Positions 9,351 to 16,156 of a DNA stretch of 33,462 nt are shown here, piece after piece. The notes under the pieces were generated by a model. That model was not told where the DNA came from. It made no database searches and saw only the letters and a program-made list of their open reading frames with translations. Location of the stretch: assembly GCA_017447805.1 (NCBI GenBank), contig JAFSMR010000057.1, positions 1 through 33,462 on the forward strand. The letters are read 5' to 3'. Within the stretch, counting starts at the first letter, position 1, and each line of letters begins with the position of its first letter. Position numbers and translations under genes: made by a program. Source of the stretch: Kiritimatiellia bacterium (GTDB taxonomy: Bacteria; Verrucomicrobiota; Kiritimatiellia; RFP12; UBA1067).

Positions 9351-10574
9351 ATGAAATGTCTGCCTGCCATATTGCTTTTGTCCATTTGTTCTTGTGTTCA
9401 GTCTGTACAGAAATCTGATTCAAATTTCAACCCATACAGTTATGGTCACAATTACTATGAATGCGGTACGCATGCTCTATTGGAGATGCGCTATCAAGCA
9501 GCATGTGAAGCCCTTGAGGAGGGGGTGTCTAGAGGTGATGCTTTGAGCATGGTAGCCCTAGGAGAGGCTTATGAGAACGGCACTTTTGGAGTCGTAGATT
9601 ATACAAAAGCCCTAAATCTTTATAGGCGTTCTTCCGAGATGGGGAATCTTATTGGGATGAGAAATTACGGCTTGTGCTTGTTGTCTGGATTAGGTGGAAT
9701 ACATGATAGCACTCTCGCAGACGAAATGCTCCAACAATCCTGTAAAAAAGCATTTTCCAATATTGAATCAAACAGAGACCTAGTCCCTTCTCACATATTG
9801 CTTGGATACGCCTACTCTGGTGGCTATGGAGGATTGGTTATTGATGATTTGGCCGCCATAGAGCATTTTTCGACAGCTTTGACCATAAATAAAAATTGCG
9901 ACAATTGGAATGCTATTTGCCTTGAAGCTGCGCGGGCATTAATAGATATTCTGTATGAGCAAGAAGAGTTATTTAGTAAACAAACGCATATAAATGCTGT
10001 TAATGCACTTCGGGAGTGGATTGCCTCGCATGCGTTCGGCAATGCCGATGCTTATTCCCTACAAGCGGCTGCTATTAACTTGAATGGGAATCAAAGTGTA
10101 TATTGTTCCCTTTTCCCGGATATTATAGCTACTCTCTCGTGGCAGGCTTATAGCGGGGATATTACAGCTATGTATAATTTGGGTTGTCTGGCAATTAATG
10201 TCTCTGGCAATTTACTATGCAAAGAAGGTGGATGCAAGTTGATTATCAAAGCATCTAGCCTAGGTCTTCTTGATGCTAAGATAGAAGTTGCCGAACTCAT
10301 TAGAAAAGGATGTCTTCCGGCATGCGACTACCCTGCTCCTGATACGATTATGAAAGAGGTGGCTGAATTAGGCCATCCATCGGCGCTGCTTTATTTGGCA
10401 TGTTGGTCTATGTTGGACGAAGGTGGAACGAAATCTAACTCCGAAGCAGACAAACTGCTAAAACATGCGGCTCTGCGCGGAGAAATGGATGCAAGACGCA
10501 TCCTGCACAATGGGGCGAATGTTAAAGATTTTTATATGTATATGGCAAGAGCTGGTATAGGTTTACACAAATGA
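9351..10574 (+). CDS. Sel1-like repeat protein, candidate immunity lipoprotein
   Basis: A 407-residue protein with a short N-terminal hydrophobic signal (residues 4-14) ending in a cysteine at 15; the lipobox is imperfect, so lipoprotein processing is uncertain. The rest consists of helical repeats of the Sel1/TPR kind, visible as units such as ALGEAYENGTFG, NYGLCLLSGLGG and LLGYAYSGGYGG. Such solenoids usually bind other proteins. It lies 42 bases after the CxCC tip of module 2, and its stop overlaps the start of module 3 by four bases (ATGA, 10571-10574). The place between two related toxin tips and the exported location suggest an immunity protein that binds the tip. Sel1 proteins also occur in unrelated roles. 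Confidence 0.6.
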   Translation: MKCLPAILLLSICSCVQSVQKSDSNFNPYSYGHNYYECGTHALLEMRYQAACEALEEGVSRGDALSMVALGEAYENGTFGVVDYTKALNLYRRSSEMGNLIGMRNYGLCLLSGLGGIHDSTLADEMLQQSCKKAFSNIESNRDLVPSHILLGYAYSGGYGGLVIDDLAAIEHFSTALTINKNCDNWNAICLEAARALIDILYEQEELFSKQTHINAVNALREWIASHAFGNADAYSLQAAAINLNGNQSVYCSLFPDIIATLSWQAYSGDITAMYNLGCLAINVSGNLLCKEGGCKLIIKASSLGLLDAKIEVAELIRKGCLPACDYPAPDTIMKEVAELGHPSALLYLACWSMLDEGGTKSNSEADKLLKHAALRGEMDARRILHNGANVKDFYMYMARAGIGLHK

Positions 10575-11542
10575 GCATAATAAATAACGAAATAGATGTA
10601 GAGACGGTGAGCGGCGTCACCAACACCCACCACCGCTTCGTGTACGACGGTTATCTCTGCGTCCAGCGGTTGAACGGCGCGGCGAACAACTCTATAGACC
10701 TTGTGTTTGGCTGGGACCCTTCGGAGCCGGTGGCGACCCGCCCGCTCGTCCTCCAGAAGTACGGGCAGTACAACATGTTCTACACGCACGACGGAAACAA
10801 GAATGTCTCTGAGCTCGTCTTCTTCCAGCAGGCAAGCGGCATCGCCGCGCACTACGAGTACGCCCCCTTTGGCTCGGTCACTGCGACAGGCCGCAGCACC
10901 TCCGTGACGGCCTACGACTTCTGTGAGTACAATCCGTTTCAGTTTTCTTCCGAATATGCCGACGACACGCTGGGGCTGGTGTACTACAATTATCGACATT
11001 ACAATCAGACGGGTGGAAGATGGAACAATCGTGATTGTTTGCTTGCACCAAATGAATATCTATTTGTTTCGAATGATTCTTTGTTAGATTTTGATCAGCT
11101 TGGTATGAAATCTGCGGCATTAAGGCCATGGAATAGACCACTAAATATACCTGTAAAGCCTCCACATAAACCAATTATTGTAATTCCAGAAGGGCCATCA
11201 ATTCGTTCTGATGGAAGTTTGGCAAATGCGATTGCAGATGAGATGAGCAGAGTCTACTATAGTAAAGAAAGAGTTTTATCAGAGGGAATCAACCTTTGTA
11301 AGCGATTTGCCCCTCCTCGTATTGTCCAATCTAGTTCTCAGATTTCTTATGAGAGAGCCTCATGTAAATGTTGTGTCGTGAGCTACTTGCTGCTTATGGT
11401 AGATACAGATAACTCGACAGTATATCATTTCTATTCTGCTAGTGTCCACAATCAATCATGTGCAGAGGTAAAGCGACAAGGTTTTTGGGATGCTAATCAT
11501 GCTCCATACAAAAAAATATATGAATATATACCATGGTATTGA
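10571..11542 (+). CDS. Truncated Rhs tip module 3 with unrecognised CxCC tip
   Basis: A 323-residue protein whose start overlaps the previous stop by four bases. After ten unrelated residues it enters the Rhs core at ETVSGVTN, much later than module 2 does. The core ends near residue 178 (DQLG), followed by a 145-residue tip with Cys265, Cys267, Cys268 and Cys297 and the same YEYIPWY end as module 2. Conserved columns between the two tips include R/K before CxCC, SAxV, NxxCxExK and the final seven residues, while most other positions differ, as expected for a diversifying toxin. No known fold is recognised. The Rhs part is a mosaic of the two core lineages seen in this locus. Whether it is secreted without the rest of an Rhs shell is unknown. 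Confidence 0.65.
   Translation: MSIINNEIDVETVSGVTNTHHRFVYDGYLCVQRLNGAANNSIDLVFGWDPSEPVATRPLVLQKYGQYNMFYTHDGNKNVSELVFFQQASGIAAHYEYAPFGSVTATGRSTSVTAYDFCEYNPFQFSSEYADDTLGLVYYNYRHYNQTGGRWNNRDCLLAPNEYLFVSNDSLLDFDQLGMKSAALRPWNRPLNIPVKPPHKPIIVIPEGPSIRSDGSLANAIADEMSRVYYSKERVLSEGINLCKRFAPPRIVQSSSQISYERASCKCCVVSYLLLMVDTDNSTVYHFYSASVHNQSCAEVKRQGFWDANHAPYKKIYEYIPWY
10603..11005 (+). repeat. Rhs-core repeat, copy 3 (mosaic)
   Basis: Starts at the equivalent of 5842. The first 80 bases follow copy 2, the middle (LVLQKYGQY, ELVFFQQA) follows copy 1, and the last 40 bases (GACGACACGCTGGGGCTGGT) follow copies 2 and 4 again. Confidence 0.75.
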
Positions 11543-12009
11543 ACAAAACGGCAATGTTTAAGATGTTGGGGCTGTGCATTTGCATGGTTCTGCTTGGATT
11601 GGTTGGCTACGCCACTTTTATAGAGGCGGCTGAACTATACTGCGTATATTTTGGCGGGAATGATATATATGCCAGAAATCTTACTGACCTCGTTAATAGA
11701 CTGGATGCGCTCGGTGCCCGATTGAAGGAGCGCCCATGTAATGTTAACGAAGTGGTTGATACAATGCAAGCAATTGAGTTGTTAGACGAGGAAAAATACG
11801 TCGATTTGTATACAACGGACGATTTGAAGTTTCTCTTGACTACCTGGGATCCGGAGGGGCAAAGACTGATATTAATCCGCGATGATAATGTGAAGTTCTA
11901 TAGGTTGCCGACGATAGGCGAATATAGCGGTTCGATGAGGCTTTATGTAAGCGCTGACGGGTGCGTGACAAATTGTGCTGTCGAATATGCATGCGGAGGC
12001 TGGCGATGA
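11533..12009 (+). CDS. Membrane-anchored small protein, candidate immunity
   Basis: A 158-residue protein with one hydrophobic segment near residues 11-30 and a soluble remainder that should face the periplasm. Its start overlaps the end of tip module 3 by ten bases, so translation is probably coupled; later in-frame ATGs at 11554 and 11563 are possible. I recognise no family. Position directly after a toxin tip and membrane anchoring make it a candidate immunity protein for module 3. Base composition is AT-rich, unlike the Rhs core. Its stop overlaps the next start (ATGA, 12006-12009). Confidence 0.55.
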   Translation: MVLNKTAMFKMLGLCICMVLLGLVGYATFIEAAELYCVYFGGNDIYARNLTDLVNRLDALGARLKERPCNVNEVVDTMQAIELLDEEKYVDLYTTDDLKFLLTTWDPEGQRLILIRDDNVKFYRLPTIGEYSGSMRLYVSADGCVTNCAVEYACGGWR

Positions 12010-12314
12010 TGAAATGGATGATTAGATTGATATTGGTTCTGTGCGCTATATATTTATGCGAACAAGTTATATGGAAAGTAATGGATGAACGGGCTTTGCT
12101 TGGCTATTCCTCGACTTGTGAACGCATAGAGCACAGAAATACTGAAGAATTGTTTTTTCGTACGCCAATGTATCCGGATGGGTTTGAGCTTGATTGTGAC
12201 GGTTGTGGATATTGCGTAGTTTTAGGTTATGAATCAGCATACGAACGTGGAAAGAATTATCCGAGTCGCATAATTATGATACGCTCAGGAAAGGTGTTTT
12301 TTGCAAATCCATGA
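12006..12314 (+). CDS. Small membrane-anchored cysteine-rich protein
   Basis: A 102-residue protein; the ATG at 12006 overlaps the preceding stop. Residues 6-20 are hydrophobic and should anchor it. The soluble part has a CDGCGYC cluster near the middle and a further cysteine near residue 37, which could form disulfides outside the cytoplasm. No family is recognised. It may be a second immunity protein for module 3, or one left behind when an earlier tip was lost. Its stop overlaps the start of tip module 4 (ATGA, 12311-12314). Confidence 0.5.
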   Translation: MMKWMIRLILVLCAIYLCEQVIWKVMDERALLGYSSTCERIEHRNTEELFFRTPMYPDGFELDCDGCGYCVVLGYESAYERGKNYPSRIIMIRSGKVFFANP

Positions 12315-12778
12315 GATACAACCTCTTATATATGCATGATGGCAACAAGAAGGTTTCCGACCTTGTGTCCTACCAGACCGCGCGCGGCGTCCCCGCGCAT
12401 TACGAATACGCCCCGTTCGGCGAGCTTACGGTATCGACAACCAACACCGCCTTCACGGCGTTCAATGTCGCCGATGCCAATCCATTCCGCTTCTCGTCCG
12501 AGTACTCCGACGACACGCTGGGGCTGGTGTACTACAACTACAGGCATTACAATCCAAAGGATGGAAGATGGATATGCGAAGAGCAATTAAACGAGATGAG
12601 TATTGGTCGTTGGTATGTATATGTCAATAATTCTTCATTAGGGCATCAGGACTTTCTCGGTCTTTTGTCGGTTTCTGTTAATCGAAAACCATCGGACGAT
12701 CCTATGGTTATGAGGTTGGTTGTAACTCCAGAAGACATAGGAGAAGGCTGTGAATTAAATTTTATATATGTTAATTAA
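12311..12778 (+). CDS. Truncated Rhs tip module 4 with short tip
   Basis: A 155-residue protein that starts on a four-base overlap and enters the Rhs core at the equivalent of the HDGNKNVS region, the shortest core remnant of the locus. The core follows module 2 closely in DNA, reaches GLVYYNYRHY and ends in DFLG near residue 117. Only 38 residues of tip follow, too few for a normal toxin domain, and no recognisable motif is present. It is probably a remnant whose toxin domain was deleted. No immunity gene follows. Confidence 0.55.
   Translation: MRYNLLYMHDGNKKVSDLVSYQTARGVPAHYEYAPFGELTVSTTNTAFTAFNVADANPFRFSSEYSDDTLGLVYYNYRHYNPKDGRWICEEQLNEMSIGRWYVYVNNSSLGHQDFLGLLSVSVNRKPSDDPMVMRLVVTPEDIGEGCELNFIYVN
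12323..12549 (+). repeat. Rhs-core repeat, copy 4
   Basis: Almost the same DNA as about 8555-8781, with only scattered third-base changes; ends after YYNYRHY like the other copies. Confidence 0.8.
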
Positions 12779-12837
12779 CCCATACGACAAGAAATCTCCT
12801 GTTTCTCCTGTTCTACATGCAAAAATGAATATCCGAA

Positions 12838-12863
12838 CGGCGGCCTGAGGCGCGACGCGCCCT
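12838..12863. repeat. REP-like GC-rich palindrome, right copy
   Basis: Contains the perfect inverted repeat GGCGCG-A-CGCGCC (12849-12861). It begins CGGCGGCC and ends CGCCCT like the copy at 240-263. It sits between the convergent ends of the Rhs locus and the polyferredoxin operon, where a hairpin could also help stop transcription, though no T run follows. Confidence 0.45.
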
Positions 12864-12868
12864 ACCGC

Positions 12869-14236
12869 TTATTGCCGGTGTTGTTCTAGCGCTTTGACCG
12901 TGATGCCGGGCATTGGACGAGAAGGGCAAACGTGTTCGCATGCGCCGCAGCCAATGCACTTTTCTACATCGATTTTAGGTATCATTGCGCCCGCGGGTCC
13001 TTCAACCCGCTCAATAGCGTTTACAGGACAATGTCTGAAGCAAGCCGTGCAGTTCACGCCTTCGGTCGCCGCGATGCAGCGATCTAGGTGCCAAAGGGCT
13101 TGGCCAATATGAATATTTTGTTTTTGGGAAGAAGGAATCGCTTCAATTGCTCCCGCGGGGCAAATATGTGAGCACTTCGCGCAATCGATTGTACAATAGC
13201 CTTCATCAAAAGCCATTTCCGGTTGCATGAAATCTTTTAGACGCTTCGAAGGACGAAGGACATGATTAGGACACGCCTTTACGCAGAGTTGACAGCCCAC
13301 GCATTTTGTTTGGAAATTTTTGATAGAGCGAGAGCCGGCCGGTTTCAGCGAAGCATTGCGACTATCTATGCCTGGCGCGCTTATGTCAGCTAGTCCTCCA
13401 TCGAAGATTTTTTCATCCGCTCCTTCAGCTATAAGAGCGGCTCCGATTGCCGCCGTGCCGATGATGAAACTTCTACGCTCGATTACTTCGGCGTTCTCGT
13501 TTGCGGCTGGGCGAGCTTCTTCGCGAGTTTCGGGCGAAGCGAGAAGCGCGCCAATAGCGCCTTTGGGACAAAGGACAGTGCAATCGCGGCATTGCACGCA
13601 AAGTGCAGAATCGATTTTGCCGCCCTTGCCTTGTATCGAAATGGCAGATGCTCTACATTTCTTTTCGCATTTGCGGCAGCCGATACATTTCGAGGAATCT
13701 ATTTTAAGCCTAAAAGGAGCGAAGCGCGATAGAAGCCCGAGAATCGTTCCAATTGGGCATGTCCAGTTGCACCAAACGCGTCCTTTCCATATAGCAAGCG
13801 TAAAGATTGCAATTCCTGCCGTTAGAGTAAAAGATAAGGCCGTAGCGATTCTGCCGAAGAGTCCGTATGGCTCGAACCAGGAAAAGCCAAATCCCAAAAA
13901 GCCAACGGCGAGGAAGGCGAGCAAAAATGCCAAACGCGAAATGCGGCGGATTTTGGCCGGCATTTTTTGCTGCGCATTATGAGGTTTCAGGCGATATGCG
14001 ATATCTTGCAAAATGCCCAATGGACACAATATGCTGCAATACCATCTGCCGGCGAGAATAGTAAGCGCTATGATAACGCCTAGCGTTATTGCGCTAGAAG
14101 CGAGCACCGCAGGCCAAAATTGCAATTTCGCCAAGAATACAAAATGCTTAAGGCCATATCCTGTAAAAAGTGCTGTGAAGCCAAGCAATACCGATAAAGC
14201 AAGTAGGCGGCGAATCAAAAGAATAATTTTACGCAT
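12869..14236 (-). CDS. NapH-NapG-like fusion polyferredoxin
   Basis: A 455-residue membrane iron-sulfur protein. The ATG at 14236 overlaps the end of the aldo/keto reductase gene by eight bases and has AAAGGAAG in front. The N-terminal half is NapH-like: several membrane helices, two CxxxCP motifs (WYCSILCPLG, VWCNWTCPIG), then two 4Fe-4S motifs. Near residues 252-272 an ERRSFIIG stretch followed by a hydrophobic run looks like the Tat signal of a NapG-type protein kept inside a fusion. The C-terminal half has four more cysteine clusters of the MauM/NapG pattern, ending at CIGCGACEHVCP. Proteins of this kind carry electrons between membrane quinol or cytoplasmic donors and exported acceptors. 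The partner here is unknown; the same operon encodes an exported flavodoxin. Confidence 0.82.
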   Translation of the reverse strand: MRKIILLIRRLLALSVLLGFTALFTGYGLKHFVFLAKLQFWPAVLASSAITLGVIIALTILAGRWYCSILCPLGILQDIAYRLKPHNAQQKMPAKIRRISRLAFLLAFLAVGFLGFGFSWFEPYGLFGRIATALSFTLTAGIAIFTLAIWKGRVWCNWTCPIGTILGLLSRFAPFRLKIDSSKCIGCRKCEKKCRASAISIQGKGGKIDSALCVQCRDCTVLCPKGAIGALLASPETREEARPAANENAEVIERRSFIIGTAAIGAALIAEGADEKIFDGGLADISAPGIDSRNASLKPAGSRSIKNFQTKCVGCQLCVKACPNHVLRPSKRLKDFMQPEMAFDEGYCTIDCAKCSHICPAGAIEAIPSSQKQNIHIGQALWHLDRCIAATEGVNCTACFRHCPVNAIERVEGPAGAMIPKIDVEKCIGCGACEHVCPSRPMPGITVKALEQHRQ

Positions 14237-15572
14237 GGCGTGCTTCCTTTCTGAGATTGGCGATAAATACATCGATTTCTTCCATTTTCTTCGGTATATC
14301 GATTCGCTGCGGACAATGGCTCACGCATTTGCCGCATCCGATGCAATGTTCGGGTTGTCTTAGATGATGAATCTGAGCGTCGAGTTCATTGAGGAATATC
14401 TCGCGATTTTCCGAGTGACGCTCGCTTGCAGAATCGATTGGAAGGCGATCTTCGATGCAAGCTTTGTTCCAGTTGTCGAAAACGCCTGGAATATCTATTC
14501 CGTAAGGGCAGGGCATGCAATATTGGCAAAGGTTGCAAGGAATAGAGTTGTTTTGCAATATAAGCTGGGCGGCTTCTTCCAGTGTATCAAGTTCACTTTG
14601 GGTAAGCGGTTTTAGGGGTGAAAGAGTAGCAATATTTTCGATTAGATGCTCTTTATACGTCATGCCGCTCAAGATGGTTAGAACGTTCGGATATGTTCCG
14701 CAAAAACGAAACGCCCAAGATGCGATTGAAGAATCTGGATCCATGCTCTTCAATTTAGAAGCGACGGCATAGTTAAATCGTGCAAGTCTTCCGCCTAAGA
14801 GAGGTTCCATTATGATAGCGGGAATATTCTTCGCGGCGAGTGTTTCGTATAGATATTTCGCATTTAGATTTCGCTCGTTGACTTCCTTTGCGTGAAGCCA
14901 ATCGACATAGTTCATCTGAATCTGGCAGAAATCCCAGTGATATTGCTCGTGGTGTTCGATGCACCACTCGAATGCCTTTGGGTCGCCATGATATGAAAAG
15001 CCGAGGTTGCGAATGCGCCCGGCTTTACGTTCTTCTAGTAGCCACTCGATCGCGCCATTTTCGATATATCTTTTGGAAAATGTTTCAAAGCCTCCATTGC
15101 CTACAGAGTGCAAGAGATAAAAATCTATGTAATCCGTCCGTAGAGCTTTGATGGAATTGGCGAGAAGTTCTTTGCAAGCTTCAAGGGAATATTGCTGTGG
15201 CGCGAAGTTTGAAAGTTTTGTCGCGATGAAATAGCTGTTTCTCGGGTGATGCGAAAGCGCCTCGCCCATAACTCTTTCCGATTCTCCGCGGCAGTAGGCG
15301 GGTGAAGTATCGAAATAATTAACGCCATGCTCTAGAGCGAATTTTACATGCTCGTTTACGGCATCTTGATCGATGGCGGCGGAAGATACTCCTTCTGCCC
15401 AAGTATTCGCGTGCTTGCCATCTTTTGTGGGCAGTCTCATCGCGCCATAACCGAGGAGCGAAATTTTATTGCCCTTATTATCTTCGCGCATCGTCATGGG
15501 GCCGGTGATTTCCGGCGGTTTGGTGGTGCCGGTAATAAATTCGCGGCGGGAAATATTGCGTTTGGATTTCAT
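14229..15572 (-). CDS. Aldo/keto reductase with C-terminal 4Fe-4S domain
   Basis: A 447-residue protein with an aldo/keto reductase barrel (LLGYGAMRLPT, NYFDTSPAY, YIDFYLLH) at about 30-330, and a C-terminal ferredoxin-like part with CNLCQYCMPCP and CIGCGKCVSHCP. Family members reduce or oxidise carbonyl compounds; the Fe-S part suggests exchange of electrons with a ferredoxin rather than only NAD(P)H. The N-terminus has an SRREFITG motif like a Tat signal, but the hydrophobic stretch that should follow is missing, so the protein is probably cytoplasmic. The start overlaps the upstream stop by four bases (ATGA) and has AAGGAAG before it. The substrate cannot be read from the sequence. Confidence 0.85.
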   Translation of the reverse strand: MKSKRNISRREFITGTTKPPEITGPMTMREDNKGNKISLLGYGAMRLPTKDGKHANTWAEGVSSAAIDQDAVNEHVKFALEHGVNYFDTSPAYCRGESERVMGEALSHHPRNSYFIATKLSNFAPQQYSLEACKELLANSIKALRTDYIDFYLLHSVGNGGFETFSKRYIENGAIEWLLEERKAGRIRNLGFSYHGDPKAFEWCIEHHEQYHWDFCQIQMNYVDWLHAKEVNERNLNAKYLYETLAAKNIPAIIMEPLLGGRLARFNYAVASKLKSMDPDSSIASWAFRFCGTYPNVLTILSGMTYKEHLIENIATLSPLKPLTQSELDTLEEAAQLILQNNSIPCNLCQYCMPCPYGIDIPGVFDNWNKACIEDRLPIDSASERHSENREIFLNELDAQIHHLRQPEHCIGCGKCVSHCPQRIDIPKKMEEIDVFIANLRKEARHA

Positions 15573-16156
15573 GCGTTCGCTTCCTTATTGTTGTTGTTGT
15601 TGTTCGCCCTAAGACGAGCTAAAGCGCTATGCGCCGCCGCGATTATGGAATCGGGGGTTTTAAAGCCTTTAGTAGATTCTTCGATTGGGCAAACGCCGGT
15701 AAGTTCGCGGTTCATGATATTGGCTACGACTACCTTCGCTTCGCATGGAATACCGGCTTCCTTCAAGACTTCAAGCGCTCCCTCGCTTGCAGTTCGCGCG
15801 AAGAGTTTTGCTACTGCGCCTTTTGCGAACACAGCGGCGGCGGCGCGACCAGCTACGCTTTCGACGACTAGCGCGCCTCTTAATAGCGATGCGTTGGAAT
15901 CGAGAAGACGCGCGAGCGGCGCGAAGCCGCGTCCTTTCGAAATCGATACGATGGAGCTTGCTTGAATTATTACGCGAGCGGCACCTTCTTCTTCGATTAA
16001 TCGCCAAGCTTCACCAAGGGCTTCTTCTTGTGAAAAGAAGGCGCGAGTTTCATCAGCGTCTAGCGCAGTAGGTATTGCGCCGCTAGCGGCGAGGGCGCCT
16101 AGCCCTATTAACGAGGAGGTTAAAAAGTTCCTTCGTGACGTGTTTAATTCGCTCAT
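15569..16156 (-). CDS. Tat-signal DUF1893 (TM1506-like) protein
   Basis: A 195-residue protein with a twin-arginine signal (SRRNFLTSS, then a hydrophobic stretch to about residue 27) followed by a DUF1893/TM1506-like domain, seen as KGRGFAPLARLL, LRGALVVESVAGRAAA and NRELTGVCPIEE. TM1506 has a cytidine-deaminase-like fold with no known reaction. A Tat signal on this domain is unexpected to me and implies export of a folded, perhaps cofactor-bound protein. Start and stop overlap the neighbouring genes by four bases each. Near the C-terminus is a run of six asparagines from an AAC repeat at about 15587-15606. Confidence 0.78.
   Translation of the reverse strand: MSELNTSRRNFLTSSLIGLGALAASGAIPTALDADETRAFFSQEEALGEAWRLIEEEGAARVIIQASSIVSISKGRGFAPLARLLDSNASLLRGALVVESVAGRAAAAVFAKGAVAKLFARTASEGALEVLKEAGIPCEAKVVVANIMNRELTGVCPIEESTKGFKTPDSIIAAAHSALARLRANNNNNNKEANA
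15587..15606. repeat. Trinucleotide repeat (TTG)n inside the DUF1893 gene
   Basis: About six TTG units on the + strand, read as a poly-asparagine run on the - strand. Slippage would add or remove asparagines without shifting the frame. Confidence 0.7.

Larger units (their letters stand above)
409..12778 (+). other. Rhs polymorphic-toxin locus with tip-module array
   Basis: One full-length Rhs gene is followed by three shorter genes that repeat only the 3' part of its core and then switch to a new C-terminal tip. Candidate immunity genes lie after the tips. The order is Rhs with Tae4-like tip, immunity, tip module 2, Sel1 protein, tip module 3, two small membrane proteins, tip module 4. Everything is on the + strand, and from 9351 onward the genes overlap head to tail. 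This is the usual look of a toxin locus that exchanges tips by recombination in the conserved core; the unbroken overlaps are less usual. Confidence 0.75.

Noticed and set aside
409..12778. Insertion sequence or phage genes as carriers of the Rhs modules
   Set aside because: No transposase, integrase or terminal repeats are visible; the repeated parts are explained by Rhs-core homology.
13320..13982. + strand frame of 220 codons
   Set aside because: Opposite the polyferredoxin gene, whose cysteine motifs leave no doubt about the coding strand.
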